Assembly: GCA_050084515.1 (NCBI GenBank)
Contig: CM114272.1
Coordinates: 40,238,001 to 40,302,000 of the forward strand
Direction of reading: 5' to 3'
Length of the DNA: 64,000 bases
Source of the DNA: Blasia pusilla
Taxonomy: Eukaryota; Marchantiophyta; Marchantiopsida; Blasiales
Part shown: positions 1 through 10,160 of the stretch, piece after piece
Position numbering within the stretch: position 1 is the first letter of the stretch
How the letters are laid out: each line of letters begins with the position of its first letter
Program-made: the position numbers and the translations under genes
The notes under the pieces: model-generated
Databases searched by the model: none
What the model was told of the DNA's origin: nothing
Seen by the model: the letters and a program-made list of their open reading frames with translations, nothing else

Positions 1-1289
1 GAGGCTCCACGGCGGTCTCCTACTTCAGGTCCAATTGGGTTATCCCCTTTGAATACTACACCCATTGTATGGCTGTATCTGCCGGAGGGCATTTGTATGT
101 TAGATTTCTTTGGTGGGATTAGCAATGGTTTGGCAGCATTATTGCAGGCCGATATTCTTGTGCGGAGATACGTGTATGTGGAGCGAGATGAGACGGCCCA
201 GAGAGTCTCATCCCGTCATATTGGCAATTGATGCGGAGATATCCTGAGTAGTTGCCGCCATCAGATATTCGTGGGTACCAGCGTGCTTTGCCGTCACACA
301 TTGCATTGTTGGGAGCGTAGGACCTTGAGAGGGTTGGTCCTGTGGATTTGATGATTGCTGGATGGCCATGTCAGGGTCATACACGTGCTGGTCATGGTGA
401 GGGATTACACGACCCTAGGTCTCGATTGTTTTAGGAGATATTGCGTATGTTACGACATCTTTAGGTTTATCAGGCATGTCCTCCAGCTTTCATTCTGGAG
501 AATGTTCCATTATTGGGTGACACTCGGACCCGGATGATGGCGAGTGTTCATGAGGTGCGGTCTTAAATTGGACCAGCGGTGTTGTTGGATGCAACGCGAG
601 TTGGCTCGTGTGCACATCGTCCATGCTTGTGGTGGACAAACTTGTTGCCTAGGGAGGTTCTACGTCGAGCATATGATGTAGTGCAACGGGATCCTTGCCT
701 TACAATGGATAGTATCTTGGATATTGGGCAACTTTCTCAAGTGGTGAGGGTTATGGATCGGTCACCCATCGCAGTGGTGAACCGTGTGGGCCAGCCTAGG
801 ATGGCATTACCCACATTCGTGAGTTTCCCCTCGTGACATTCCTATAGGGAAGGTGATCTCGGGCTTGTATGGGATTCTCATGTGCGATAGTTGATGGAGC
901 CTAACGGTGATGAGAGAGAGCGTGCGATGGGATTTGCTACTAGTGTGACAATGATTGCTTCCGTTTCTCAGGCTTCATGACGTCATGTGTTGGGTGAGGC
1001 CATGGACCTGAATTGTTTGACTTGGATTTTGAGTCTTGGTATGGCCGAGCAGCGTCGGCTTCGGACTATGTCTGTGGGTCTTCCACCCCTTGTGATGAGC
1101 TCGATGGCTACCGGGACCATAGAGGCATCGGTTGGGGGCGAGGAGAGTAGTATTTTGCAACCTTAGAGTAAATGGGATGTAATGGCTGGGCATGTGGAGT
1201 TGGTTGCTAATGCTGGTGGAGGAGTTATTTGCTCAGATGATGGTGTAGCTAAGGGTGTACCATCTTGTGAGGGTGTTGCATAGCAGCCA
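1..1289 (+). other. 5' part of a decayed gypsy element, no gene resolved
   Basis: This stretch lies directly upstream of recognisable Ty3/gypsy pol and is probably the gag/protease part of the same element. All frames are broken. The longest + stretch (579-836) has a helical, charged look but no motif I recognise. No CCHC knuckle and no D-T/S-G protease motif is visible. The assignment to the element rests only on position and orientation. Confidence 0.35.
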
Positions 1290-1701
1290 ATGGCGTCGTC
1301 CTCTCCCTCTAGTGTGCCAATGGAGGAGACTTGGGAGCCATTACTTGGGCCCAAGCTTAGGGGAGGTGAGAAACGACGATTGACACAATTCCTACGTGCT
1401 TATAGGAGTTTTTTTGCCTTTAGCATGAAGGAATTGGATGCTTTGGTTGGACCTGGTATACGGATTGATTTGGCTAGTGATACGCCAATCTTCCGTCGTC
1501 CCTACCGATATAGTGATATGGAGAGGGACCTGATTCAGAGTAGGACATTGGATCTTTTGGAGGCTGGATTAGTGAAGTTATCGCATGGAGAGTATGCATC
1601 AGCCACTGTGATGCCTGCTAAAATGGATGTGCATGGCATCTACACGGATAGGCGGATGTGTGGAGATTACCGTCCTATAAATCGGCAAACCAAGGCCCAT
1701 A
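1290..1701 (+). pseudogene. Reverse transcriptase N-terminal part (gypsy), truncated
   Basis: The frame encodes the start of a Ty3/gypsy RT. It includes 'PIFRRPYRYS' and 'LLEAGLVKLSHGEYAS', followed by 'MCGDYRPINRQTKAHRW', the usual segment just before the first catalytic Asp. The sequence then jumps near 1700 straight to the post-palm region ('KVEGIALIP', 'LANYYRRYVKGFS'). The palm with the YxDD box, about 170-190 residues by comparison with the family, is missing. The RT cannot be catalytic. Confidence 0.88.
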
Positions 1702-1702
1702 G

Positions 1703-2337
1703 GTGGTTTGGGAGTTCAACAAGCAAAAGTGGAGGGTATTGCACTTATTCCTTGTGTGGTAGATGTGAGGAGAGTTTGGGCATTCATGGGATTGGCGAAC
1801 TACTATCGGAGGTATGTGAAGGGATTTAGTGTTATGGCAAAGCCTTTGAACCAATTGCTGAAATCAGATCAGGAGTGGCATTGGGGAGATGATCAAGAGA
1901 GAGCTTTTGTGGAGCTCAAGGTCCAGTTGGTGGCGGCGCCTATCTTGAGGAGACCTATCAGAGGGCGCCCATTTCAATTACACACTGATTGGAATAGGTT
2001 GGGACTTGGAGCAGTGTTGACACAACATGATGATGAGCACATGGAGTTTGTGGTGGCCTATGCAAGTCGTTCGAATAATGCAGTGGAGTCGCGCTAGAGT
2101 TCATATGAGAGAGAGTGCTTGGTAGTAGTGTGGGCTGTGACACACTTTAGGTGTTACTTGTTTGGCACACAATTTACCCTTGTTACTGATCACCATCCGC
2201 TCAAGTGGTTGATGGAGTCTGACAAGCTTATAGGGAAGCTTGCACGGTGGGCTCTTATCTTACAGGAGTATGACTTCTAGGTGGTACATACACCTACAGT
2301 TGCCAACCTCAATGCTGATGGGTTGAGTAGGAACCCA
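1703..2337 (+). pseudogene. RT connection and RNase H domain (gypsy), with stops
   Basis: After the deletion the frame resumes with 'FMGLANYYRRYVKGFS' and 'AKPLNQLLKSDQEWHWGDD', the RT thumb/connection. RNase H follows: 'FQLHTDWNRLGLGAVLTQ' holds the first catalytic Asp position, then 'YASRSNNAVESR' and 'TLVTDHHPLKWL'. The family normally has 'ASR.L...E..Y...E.E' and 'TDH..L..L'. In-frame TAG codons at 2095-2097 and 2278-2280 interrupt it. It ends with the linker 'NADGLSRNP', which marks the end of RNase H in this group. Confidence 0.88.
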
Positions 2338-3692
2338 TGTACTAGCCAAGAGGATGCAACTGGGGCTAGATGGCATGGCAAGGTTGATGAGGAGATGGTG
2401 CAAGGTTGGGATGCATGTGCCTTTTTATGTTGGTTAGGGATGGACTCTAGTGTGGAGGACCATATGATATCTTACTCTAGTCAGAGGGTAGATGGCCAGC
2501 CATCAGATCCTAAGGTTGGAGATGGTGGTACGGATCAACGTGATATTCATAATGATACGTTGGTGTTGGAGTTCCTACGAACCAGTAGGATGCCAGACAT
2601 AGTGAGTGCCAAAGAGCGAGACCGTGATCTTCAACGTGCTAAGAGGTATCAATTAGAGGGAAGACATATTCTCCGTGTGTGGGAGGATGGTAGAGTACAA
2701 ATAGTGCCGCATTTGGCTCAGAGAGAGCGCATTGTGCAACATGCCCATGAGGAGTTGGGACATTTTGGGATAAAGCGTACGTATAGCTTACTCCTTGGTC
2801 AATATTGGTGGCGTGGCATGCATACTCAGGTGTGGCAGTTGGTATCACGTTGTATGGTTTGTGATTGGGTGAAGGCATCATTCAATGCTTCTACACCACA
2901 GTTACACCCCTTGCCTATTATGGGGTTGGGTTACCGTTGGAGTGTGGACTTTGCGGGACCCTTACCGTTGACTGTATGACATCATTGATATGTGTTGGTG
3001 ATGGTGGGATACTACTCCAAGTGGAGTTGGTGGCATTACCTGACAAGGCAAGTGAGGGAACAGGGTATGTGTTTCTTGATAGAGTGCTTAGTCATTTTGG
3101 TGCATCAGCTGAAGTGCTGACCGATCTAGGTATAGAGTTTTAGGGTGAGTTTCAGGTCTTGTGTGACAAGGCGTTGATTGATCATAGGACCACGTCTCGA
3201 GATCATCTAGAGACGGATGGTTTGGCTGAGCGTGTGGTTCAGACGGTGAAGAGGGCATTGCGTAAGTATGGCCTACAAAAGGGGCATCTTGGAGACTGGG
3301 ATATTCAGTTGCCATGGTTAGCCATGGGGTATAGGTTCAGTCGCAAAGCATCCTTGGCTTCCTTCTCACCTTGTTTTTTGTTATACGGTCGAGAACCAGA
3401 CATGCCCGCTGCAATTCGTCGGGAGTCTAGTGAGGTGGTGAACCTTGATGACCCAGAGATGTGGATGAGAGTGTGTTCTTGGCGGGTACAGCTCTTTCGG
3501 AGAGTTATGCCAACAGCCTTTCAAAATCTTGCCATTGCTCAACACAAGGATACGTTACGGTATGCAACCATTCGGGGTGGAGATTATCAACCATCGATTC
3601 GTAGGTTCCATGTGGGGGTCTACGTCTATTTGCAACAGATTGCACCAACAACGTTGGATGTGACGGCAGGCCGCACTATTTTACGAGTGTGA
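2281..3692 (+). pseudogene. Integrase (H2C2 zinc motif plus DDE core), frameshifted
   Basis: The order is a spacer, an HHCC motif ('HEELGHFGIKRT' then 'CMVCDW'), and the core start 'WSVDFAGPL' with the first catalytic Asp. A frameshift and stops follow near 2980. The second Asp is in 'VLTDLGIEF', followed by a TAG at about 3141-3143. The Glu region is 'LETDGLAERVVQTVKRALR', and 'FLLYGREPDMP' ends the core. A C-terminal domain with 'FHVGVYVYLQQ' resembles the small barrel that follows gypsy integrases. Confidence 0.88.
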
Positions 3693-3980
3693 GAGGTGTT
3701 AGGTTCTGGAGTTCTCATGTTGGAGGGTTGTGATGGAGTTGTTTGGAAGAACCATGTGCGTAATTGTGCGCCATATCATCTTCCAAATATGGATGGTAGT
3801 GTTGACCTAAGCTTAGCCATGATACGTGCTAGCTTGAGGTGCATGTTGTGTGGGTCTGTTGGTAAGGAAGCCCGTATGTTAGTGTGTGATCGGTGTTCTA
3901 GGGGTTGGCACATGATATGTTTGACTCCACGTATGGATGTTGTTCCTACTGGAAGGTGGGTTTATCCTCGATGTACTTAG
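3693..3980 (+). pseudogene. PHD-finger tail of the gypsy polyprotein
   Basis: Following the integrase C-terminal domain ('LEGCDGVVWKNHVRNCAPYH') the frame carries a C4HC3 PHD finger: 'CMLCGSVGKEARMLVCDRC', then 'GWHMICLTP', then 'GRWVYPRC'. PHD fingers bind the histone H3 tail, so such a domain after integrase could steer insertion to chromatin. That role is inferred. The seventh zinc ligand appears lost: the family has W-x-C-P-x-C where this copy has W-V-Y-P-R-C, a single Cys-to-Tyr change. Confidence 0.8.
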
Positions 3981-4155
3981 GAAGGGTAGATGGCTTGATC
4001 TTTGCATGATATGGATTACAGATGTGCGACTAATGATGGGGCAACCTAGCACTCGGCCTTCTGATTCGTGCACCCACGAAGGTGTATAGCATGTAGTAGA
4101 TGTATAGGGCTACGTGGGAGTTAGAGGGACCTAACCGCTAGTTAGGGGGGCGAGT

Positions 4156-4634
4156 TGTGGTACACTTGTGTTTGTGTATGCTCTCGTCTATGTTATGTAT
4201 ATATGTGAGAATGGTATGTCAGCGATGTATGTTGTATGACGATGTGGATTTCGCACGCATTGTCATTGCCATGACCATACGGATTATGTCGTAGAGTATA
4301 GTGTGCTAGTAGAGGCCATACCTTATGTAGGGCCGTAGTGTCTAGGTAGAGATGTGGTTTCATCCATAGGGTTGGGGGTTACTTAGTTCAGGGTGACTTT
4401 TCCAGTAGGGCCCGCTCTTAGGTTGGAGGATATAGTATGGAGTGCACTCAAAGAACAGTTAGTTCTTTGAGTTGAGCCTGTTGCGTTGGGAGTTAGTCTT
4501 GGTCGTGAGTAGAGCTCTTGGCTATGGAGGTTCCCGCAAGCTTCGACCTGGATTCTTCCATCGTGGAGTGGGTTTGGCTCGATTGAATGTGATTCTATAC
4601 GTGTTTTATGACAGTAGGTCTTTCACAGATTTCA
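4156..4634 (+). repeat. LTR of the gypsy element (probable 3' LTR)
   Basis: The repeat starts TGTGGTACACTTG right after the purine-rich stretch GTTAGGGGGGCGAG, as expected for a polypurine tract next to a 3' LTR. A second copy of its first ~100 bp starts at 4637, which fixes the left edge. The right edge near 4634 (ending CA) is inferred from where that second copy begins. Confidence 0.6.
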
Positions 4635-4636
4635 GT

Positions 4637-4735
4637 TGTGGTACACTTGTGTTTGTGTATGCTCTCATCTATGTTATGTATGTATGTGAGTATGATATGT
4701 CAGCGATGTATGTTGTATGACGATGTGGATTTGCA
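4637..4735 (+). repeat. Truncated second copy of the gypsy LTR start
   Basis: This repeats about the first 100 bp of the LTR at 4156 almost exactly (TGTGGTACACTTGTGTTTG and onward to GACGATGTGGATT). It is cut off where repeat B begins. A tandem LTR, or a second element interrupted by repeat B, would explain it. Confidence 0.7.
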
Positions 4736-5305
4736 CGACAAGTAAGACAGTCGTGATAGCTATAACTGTTGCATCTAAGCAACCATTCCAACCTCACGCC
4801 CGACGTCTCTCTCAGCATGTCTTGGTGGTGGAACTCTACCTCCTCCACGGGAAACACTACCACCCCCTTGGGCAAATCCAACTCCTCATCCCCCAATGGG
4901 ACCACTTGGTGCACGATCTCTAGGCCCACCCACATCAACAAGTTGCTCTGGTGCCCTCGGTCTGGAGATAACTCGGGGTGTAGGGTGAAACACATGGCAC
5001 ATGAATGACCGTGCCTCTTACAATAGTCACACTGATATACTCCTGGTGCGGGCCTATCTCCTTCATCATGCTAAGGCATGCATCCACTATTGTGACGGGT
5101 GCAATCGAGCTGTTGATGCAGCACATGCTCAACAAATAGTCGCCCGCAGCTATGACTAAGCCGCATATGAAGGCGTAGGTGGCACGCCCTTTCGGTATCC
5201 TTTATGAGCTTGTGGTGCCATAAACCGATCTCAAAATCCACGTTGCTGCAGTGATGGTGCATGCAATCACGATTGCTCTTGCCCTCAACCCATGGTGGCT
5301 ACGCT

Positions 5306-5341
5306 CTCCTCCGCCATGTTGAGCTCAACATGGCGGAGGAG
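5306..5341. repeat. Perfect 36-bp palindrome without loop
   Basis: Left arm CTCCTCCGCCATGTTGAG is followed at once by its exact reverse complement (18 bp each, no spacer). The homologous stretch in repeat B copy 2 (about 50030-50065) is not palindromic, so the palindrome arose after the copies separated. Confidence 0.9.
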
Positions 5342-5530
5342 TCTCGGCGGTCGTAAAAATATCTCTCAACGTAGGTGAGATGTGCATAAGAATCACCCCA
5401 TCCCTCATCCGTATCCTTAAGTCTCGATCCAACATCTTGTATCATGCCTATATAGCATGGGACTCTATCACCCCCTTAGTGACGCTAATCAAACGGTGCA
5501 AGCGAGTGTAGGCCTTAGGAAAACTCTCAT

Positions 5531-6106
5531 CTAGGCGCCTCTAGAAGTCATGGATGCTCTGCAACTTCTCAGTCCGTACCCCTGGTAGCTCTTCTGCAAT
5601 TCCGCAAAGAACTCAACCACGGGGTTGAACCTAGGACGAACCCGACTAGACAATGGAACTGCTCTAGTTTGAGTTACCCCTCCAGAAACATCACTAGTGG
5701 AAGAGGAAGTAGCCTCTCTTGACTCCACCTCCTCCTCTAGAAATGGCTCCATCCATAACATATAGTGTGGGTCATAGTAAAGTCTCCATGCCTAAATCTC
5801 TTGTGCATATTTATGGGAGAACTCATGGTAATCGTCCATGGGCGCCCCCTCTAAATGCTGGAACACACCGTTCCATCCTGTGAATGGGTTGAAGTCTCTA
5901 GAGTTCCTAGCCTACTCGGAGTCACACCAACTCCTAAACTCTGCAATGAAGTCATGCAACTCCATCATGCCTAAAGCACCTGAAAACCTACACGGTCCTC
6001 TATCGCAATCGTCCATATCGTACTCCCAAGTGATAGGACCACTAACTGTGTGCGATGATGCACTCAAAAACTCCACTATGTTCCCCCCCTTGTATAAAGA
6101 CGACAC
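5531..6106 (-). pseudogene. Repeat B protein fragment, unknown family
   Basis: One minus frame runs 6106 to 5531 with two in-frame TAG codons. One of them (in the segment after 'YAQEI') is GAG in copy 2, so the ancestral frame was open. The protein is rich in Trp, Tyr, Phe and acidic residues (for example 'FNPFTGWNGVFQHLEGAP' and 'MLWMEPFLEEEVES'), followed by a Ser/Thr/Arg stretch. I recognise no domain. A Gag-like structural protein is possible but unsupported. Confidence 0.45.
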
Positions 6107-6300
6107 AGAAGAAGGTCGAGGCAGTCCCTCATGTGGAGACCCTCAAAACCTCGCACCATTATGCGTAAAACCTCTAAAGCTACTCTCAGGTCCACCACCT
6201 CGCCTCTCAAAGTCCATAAAGGACGTCGTGATGACCCTCGTGCCCCTCTAACATGGTCACTCTCAATCTCGTGAGTAATCACTCAAACTAAATAGGTGGC

Positions 6301-8041
6301 ACTCAATCTACACTCTCTCATTCAGATGTGTGTTGTGTGGTAACAAGCGGCATGCTCCGACAAATCAATTGATCTATCAACTCATCGACAAACCATACCC
6401 TCAACTTTGGACATCCCACACAGGTCTATGTCCCCTAAACCCATACATCAATGATGCTCTTAGCATATGCACGAAACCCAATATCCCTAAATAACTACCC
6501 AATACCGTGAAATCCCTAACACATGTAGGGCAAAACACCATAATGGATAACTTGAATAAATGTCGATCGCTCCTCAACAACTACAAACCTTGATCCCAAC
6601 TTGGTCGTGAAGACAAATCCTCCAATCAACAAGTCGTACTCATCTAGATTTGACGATGCTCAAATCTCCTCAATGTGCGGTGCAGGTCCAGCGGTGCAGT
6701 GCGGCACTGGCGGCACGGAACGGCTACAACTGACACGACACTCGATAATGGGATGCGGCACTCGGCGGCATACCCTCCTCAACAAAAACACACCCTCTAC
6801 TCCATAGTGATGGTGTGGCTCTATGATCGAGATGATGCAATGTAGCCACGCCCACCACGACGCGGAAATTGGTGGCATGTTGCGGCTACGGGCGTCACGA
6901 CACGGTACTTGATATTCGTCGAGCACCTCCAACCTCAAGACATAGCGAAGCGGCAAAGGAGCTAGGACCCCATGAATCAAAAGATCACCTTGTCAACGTC
7001 GGGGAGTGTAGAAGTGGCAGCAACGCATACAGACTCCACCTACTCCAACGGCGTCGGTGGGAAGTGGCCCTATATAGCGGCCGTGGCTACAAGTGGCAAC
7101 GATGGCGGCAGCTGGCGGCTGCGGCGGTTGGATGCGGCCCTTAAAAGCGGCAACTGGCAATGGCGGCGGAAACTAGCGGCGGCGATGGCAAAAAACATGG
7201 CCCTAAATTGCGGCGATGGCAACTTGAAGTGGCGGCCATGGTAGCGGCACACACAATGATGGCGATGACGCGGACAAAACGGCGCCATTGGCGGCGGCGG
7301 TTGGTTAAGGGTTTAGGGACTAGCTATGGCAGTTTGCAAAATTAGCCATAACTTTATGTTTGCAGCTCCAAATTACGCACCGTTTGTTCCACAACATGGA
7401 TAACTTCCCAATCTATGACAATCCTACAAATTTCTCCATTGTAAATTCCAAAAAACAAATGGCGACTGCCATAAAACTCTTCAATCTTCACTCCTACAAA
7501 AAAATTGGCAGCGCTTCCGCGCTGATTTCTCCCAACAAAAATTGTAAACCCATGAAAAAAAAAATTCGATAGCTACATGGTGCTCCCGAGAGCATCATCA
7601 TGGAACAAACCATCCCCATACTCAATCTCTACCAAAATTTGGGCAGCGCTTCTGCGCGTCACTCTCTTGTACAAAAAAATAGCAAGAAATGACATCAAAC
7701 GAATGGCTCCTACTCCCATGAGCACTCCTGTGAGCCATGAAGCAGGGAACACGGTCCCCAACCTGCAACATACAGCTAACACCAACGAGCTCCTCTATTG
7801 TAGCTCTCAAATCCTCATTCTCTCTTTGTAAATCGATCAAATCTTTCACAACGTCTCACACAAAGCTCTCAATTGTGTGCACTCTCTCTCATGTTAAACC
7901 AAACCCACTCTCCTAATGAGAGGCTGGGGCTACACACACAAGGCAAAGAGGACCATAGCTCCCCATCCTCATGTCAAGAGGTTCAACAAAGAGAGGGAGA
8001 GTCCACAACGACAAATCTAAAGCACTCCCTTCCTAAAGCTG

Positions 8042-8042
<1 letters not shown>
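6301..8042. other. No gene resolved; GGC-rich low-complexity DNA at 7080-7330
   Basis: No frame has recognisable protein features. About 7080-7330 is a low-complexity stretch built from GGCGGC and GCAACTGGC-type words. A short sequence with the core GCAGCGCTTC occurs at about 7509 and 7642. A minus-strand stretch at 7849-7622 has a coiled-coil flavour ('DLQRENEDLRATIEELV') and might belong to repeat B, but this cannot be shown. Confidence 0.5.

Positions 8043-8131
<89 letters not shown>
8043..8131. repeat. (CT)n microsatellite, about 44 units
   Basis: An uninterrupted CT dinucleotide run directly precedes the 5'-truncated LINE end at 8132. Confidence 0.98.
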
Positions 8132-8135
<4 letters not shown>

Positions 8136-8855
8136 ATCTGCCATGGCCCACATGGTTTCAAAAATTAGTGCCATCCTTGGGGCTAAAAATTGGTACTATG
8201 ACTGCACGAAGTGGCTCATGAAATGGGGAATATCCATCGGTGACCTGCCTACGGGCACCCACCAGGACCTTGCTGAACAATTACACAACAATTACATTGC
8301 CATCAACTGGGGCCGACACACCGCCTCTGGGAAAGTGGGGAATTCCTCTCACAAAAATGGTGAAAGAATGAGGCGCTACCACACCCTCATGAACAAATGC
8401 AGATCCATGCAAGAAGCCTCCTACATCATCTCGCCCCCCATTCCCACTAAGTTACGTCATACATTAGCGAGATTCAAATGTGGCTCTTGACTGGAGATTG
8501 AGAAAGGAAAATTCTCGAAGAAAATAGAGGCCAGATTATGTAGATTTTGCAACTCGGGGCTTGTTGATGATGAACATCACTACCTCTTCGACTGCACCTT
8601 TCACGACCACATTAGGCTTGACTTCCCGGATCTCTTTGTTCACCGAGCTCCCAGGGTCCTCCCGTTCATGACTAGGCAGAATCAGATTCAGATTGCTAAA
8701 TTCTTGCATAGTTGTGTGAAGACGAGGGACACTCACCTAGCTCTGAGGACCCCTTAGGCCCTCGCTGGTCCTTGCTCTCTCTCCAAATTTGTTATTAAGT
8801 GTCAAAACTAAGTCCCATGGCCCTGTGGGGTCCCCGTGGACAAAAAATCTATTCA

Positions 8856-8860
<5 letters not shown>
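8132..8860 (+). mobile_element. 5'-truncated LINE, same family as LINE C
   Basis: The sequence matches, in opposite orientation, the LINE 3' region at 28.28-29.14 kb. Examples are the 'GAKNWYYDC' segment and the C-terminal 'CRFCNSGLVDDEHHYLFDC'. Similarity starts abruptly at about 8132 and ends with GTGGACAAAAAATCTATTC plus ATTC units. A 5' truncation and a defined 3' end with a microsatellite tail are the marks of target-primed reverse transcription. Confidence 0.85.
8150..8755 (+). pseudogene. LINE ORF2 C-terminal fragment with zinc-knuckle-like motif
   Basis: The frame encodes the region after the RT domain, ending in 'LCRFCNSGLVDDEHHYLFDC' (C-x2-C...H-x4-C), the cysteine/histidine motif common at the C terminus of plant and algal LINE ORF2 proteins. 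A TGA at about 8488-8490 breaks it where the LINE C copy stays readable. No RT residues are left in this copy. Confidence 0.75.

Positions 8861-8911
<51 letters not shown>
8861..8911. repeat. (CT)n microsatellite, about 25 units
   Basis: This CT run directly follows the ATTC tail of the LINE fragment and may have grown out of that tail. Confidence 0.97.
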
Positions 8912-8915
<4 letters not shown>

Positions 8916-9984
8916 ATTTTGCCACAATAGCATATCAACCTTTGCCATACTTGCACATCACTGTTCGTTGCACAAATTTGAGACTCTCATTATAAGACTC
9001 AAGCTCGTTTCTCAATCAGGTGCAGGCTTGGCAAGTTTGCGTGGGAGGTTATTGGATGATGGAACCCTAAAATACATACGTGGATTTAGGGCATGGTAAA
9101 ATAGGCACCTACACCATTTTAACCCACATTTTCCTACGTTCGCATAATCTTTTAATTTATAGTTATTCTTAGCTATACTAACTAACACTGATTCAATGTC
9201 ATTATTTTTAAATGATCATAGTTATTTGAGAGCTTCCAATAAAACACACAACATTTTTATTACTTAGACTTACAAGTAGATTCTAAGTAAGTTAAGTTCT
9301 CGTGATTTAGCAAGTTTAGTTCTTGTGATTCTTCCAACAAACCGGTGTTTTACTTCTAGTGTTGGCTCATATTTACTTTGCCTCCTGAGCTCTTACCCAT
9401 CACTAAGTTTCATGTAGTAACTAAATATGACTCTAAAATTATAGAAGTAATGCGGGAGTAAATTGTTTGGTTTGGGGATTAACTTAGAGTAATTCATATG
9501 ACTCTTAGTAACACGAGTCACAAACATCTAGGTTTAAAATGACCCATTTTCTAGTGAAAGACAGGGCCATAACCCAAGGATTATCTTTAGGTAAGGAGAG
9601 GAGGGGAGGGGGAGACGTCTACGCCCTCCTCGTCAAGTCGAAAAGGACATTAACTCAACTAAGTGGGGGAGCTTCGCGAATAACTAAGTCTATGGCGCCC
9701 ATGCTAGCGGGGACTCGTGAAGCAAGTGATGATTGCGGGTCTAAGGAGGAAAGATCTTCGTGTGACCCACCAAAGTCAAATCCTAGACTAGCTAATTGCA
9801 AGACTTGGAAAGGCAAAAAACCAGCCGCAAGACTAACGCTAGGCGAGACACACACGTGTCTTGTGATTAGCCTTAGGTGAGATAGAGGCAGAGCTACTTG
9901 CAAGAATAAAGGCAAGGCAAGCAAGGTTTGAGATTTGGGAGCCAAGTGCCAAGTCAAGGGAGAGAACCAAGGAACACATGAGTA
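8912..9984. other. No gene recognised
   Basis: The DNA is AT-rich to about 9540, then more balanced. A + frame at 9539-9880 is open but has no recognisable motif and no neighbouring signals, so I do not call it a gene. Confidence 0.6.
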
Positions 9985-10160
9985 GTCAAGATGGGAAAGA
10001 TGCCACTAGACTACCTACAAAACATGAGGGGCGGCAAGGCAACCATAAGCTGCCAAACATGGAGTCAAGATGGGCTAGATGCATGCCACCAGACTGGTCA
10101 CGAAATATAAGGGACCGCAAGACAACCATAAGATGCCAAACAAGAAGTCAAGATGGGCTC
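9985..10160 (+). repeat. Tandem repeat, ~80-83 bp unit, about two copies
   Basis: Units begin TCAAGATGGG at 9985, 10065 and 10148. Inside each unit are a GGC/CGCAAG stretch, then ACAACCATAAG or GCAACCATAAG, then TGCCAAACA. Divergence between units is about 15-20 percent by eye. Confidence 0.85.

Larger units (their letters stand above)
1..4634 (+). mobile_element. Degenerate Ty3/gypsy retrotransposon with C-terminal PHD finger
   Basis: The pol order is RT, RNase H, H2C2 zinc motif, integrase core, PHD finger, then a purine-rich tract and an LTR. RT before integrase places it in Ty3/gypsy. It is a dead copy: the RT palm is deleted, several in-frame stops are present (for example 2095-2097 and 2278-2280), and the integrase core is frameshifted near 2980. 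The left end lies outside the window, so the 5' LTR and insertion site cannot be seen. Confidence 0.85.
4736..6300 (-). mobile_element. Repeat B, copy 1 (unclassified, minus-strand coding traces)
   Basis: This segment is colinear with 48.2-50.8 kb at roughly 70-80 percent identity by eye. For example, 5836-6085 matches 50539-50785, and 5035-5100 matches 49774-49840. Both copies preserve amino-acid-like similarity on the minus strand. No RT, integrase or transposase motif is visible, so the class is unknown. This copy retains the insertion site that is occupied by a solo LTR in copy 2 (near 5036). Confidence 0.7.

Noticed and set aside
7873-8490. Open + frame running through the CT tract (Leu/Ser repeat)
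   Set aside because: Any CT run is open in several frames. The protein-like part after 8150 is LINE sequence, so this is not a separate gene.
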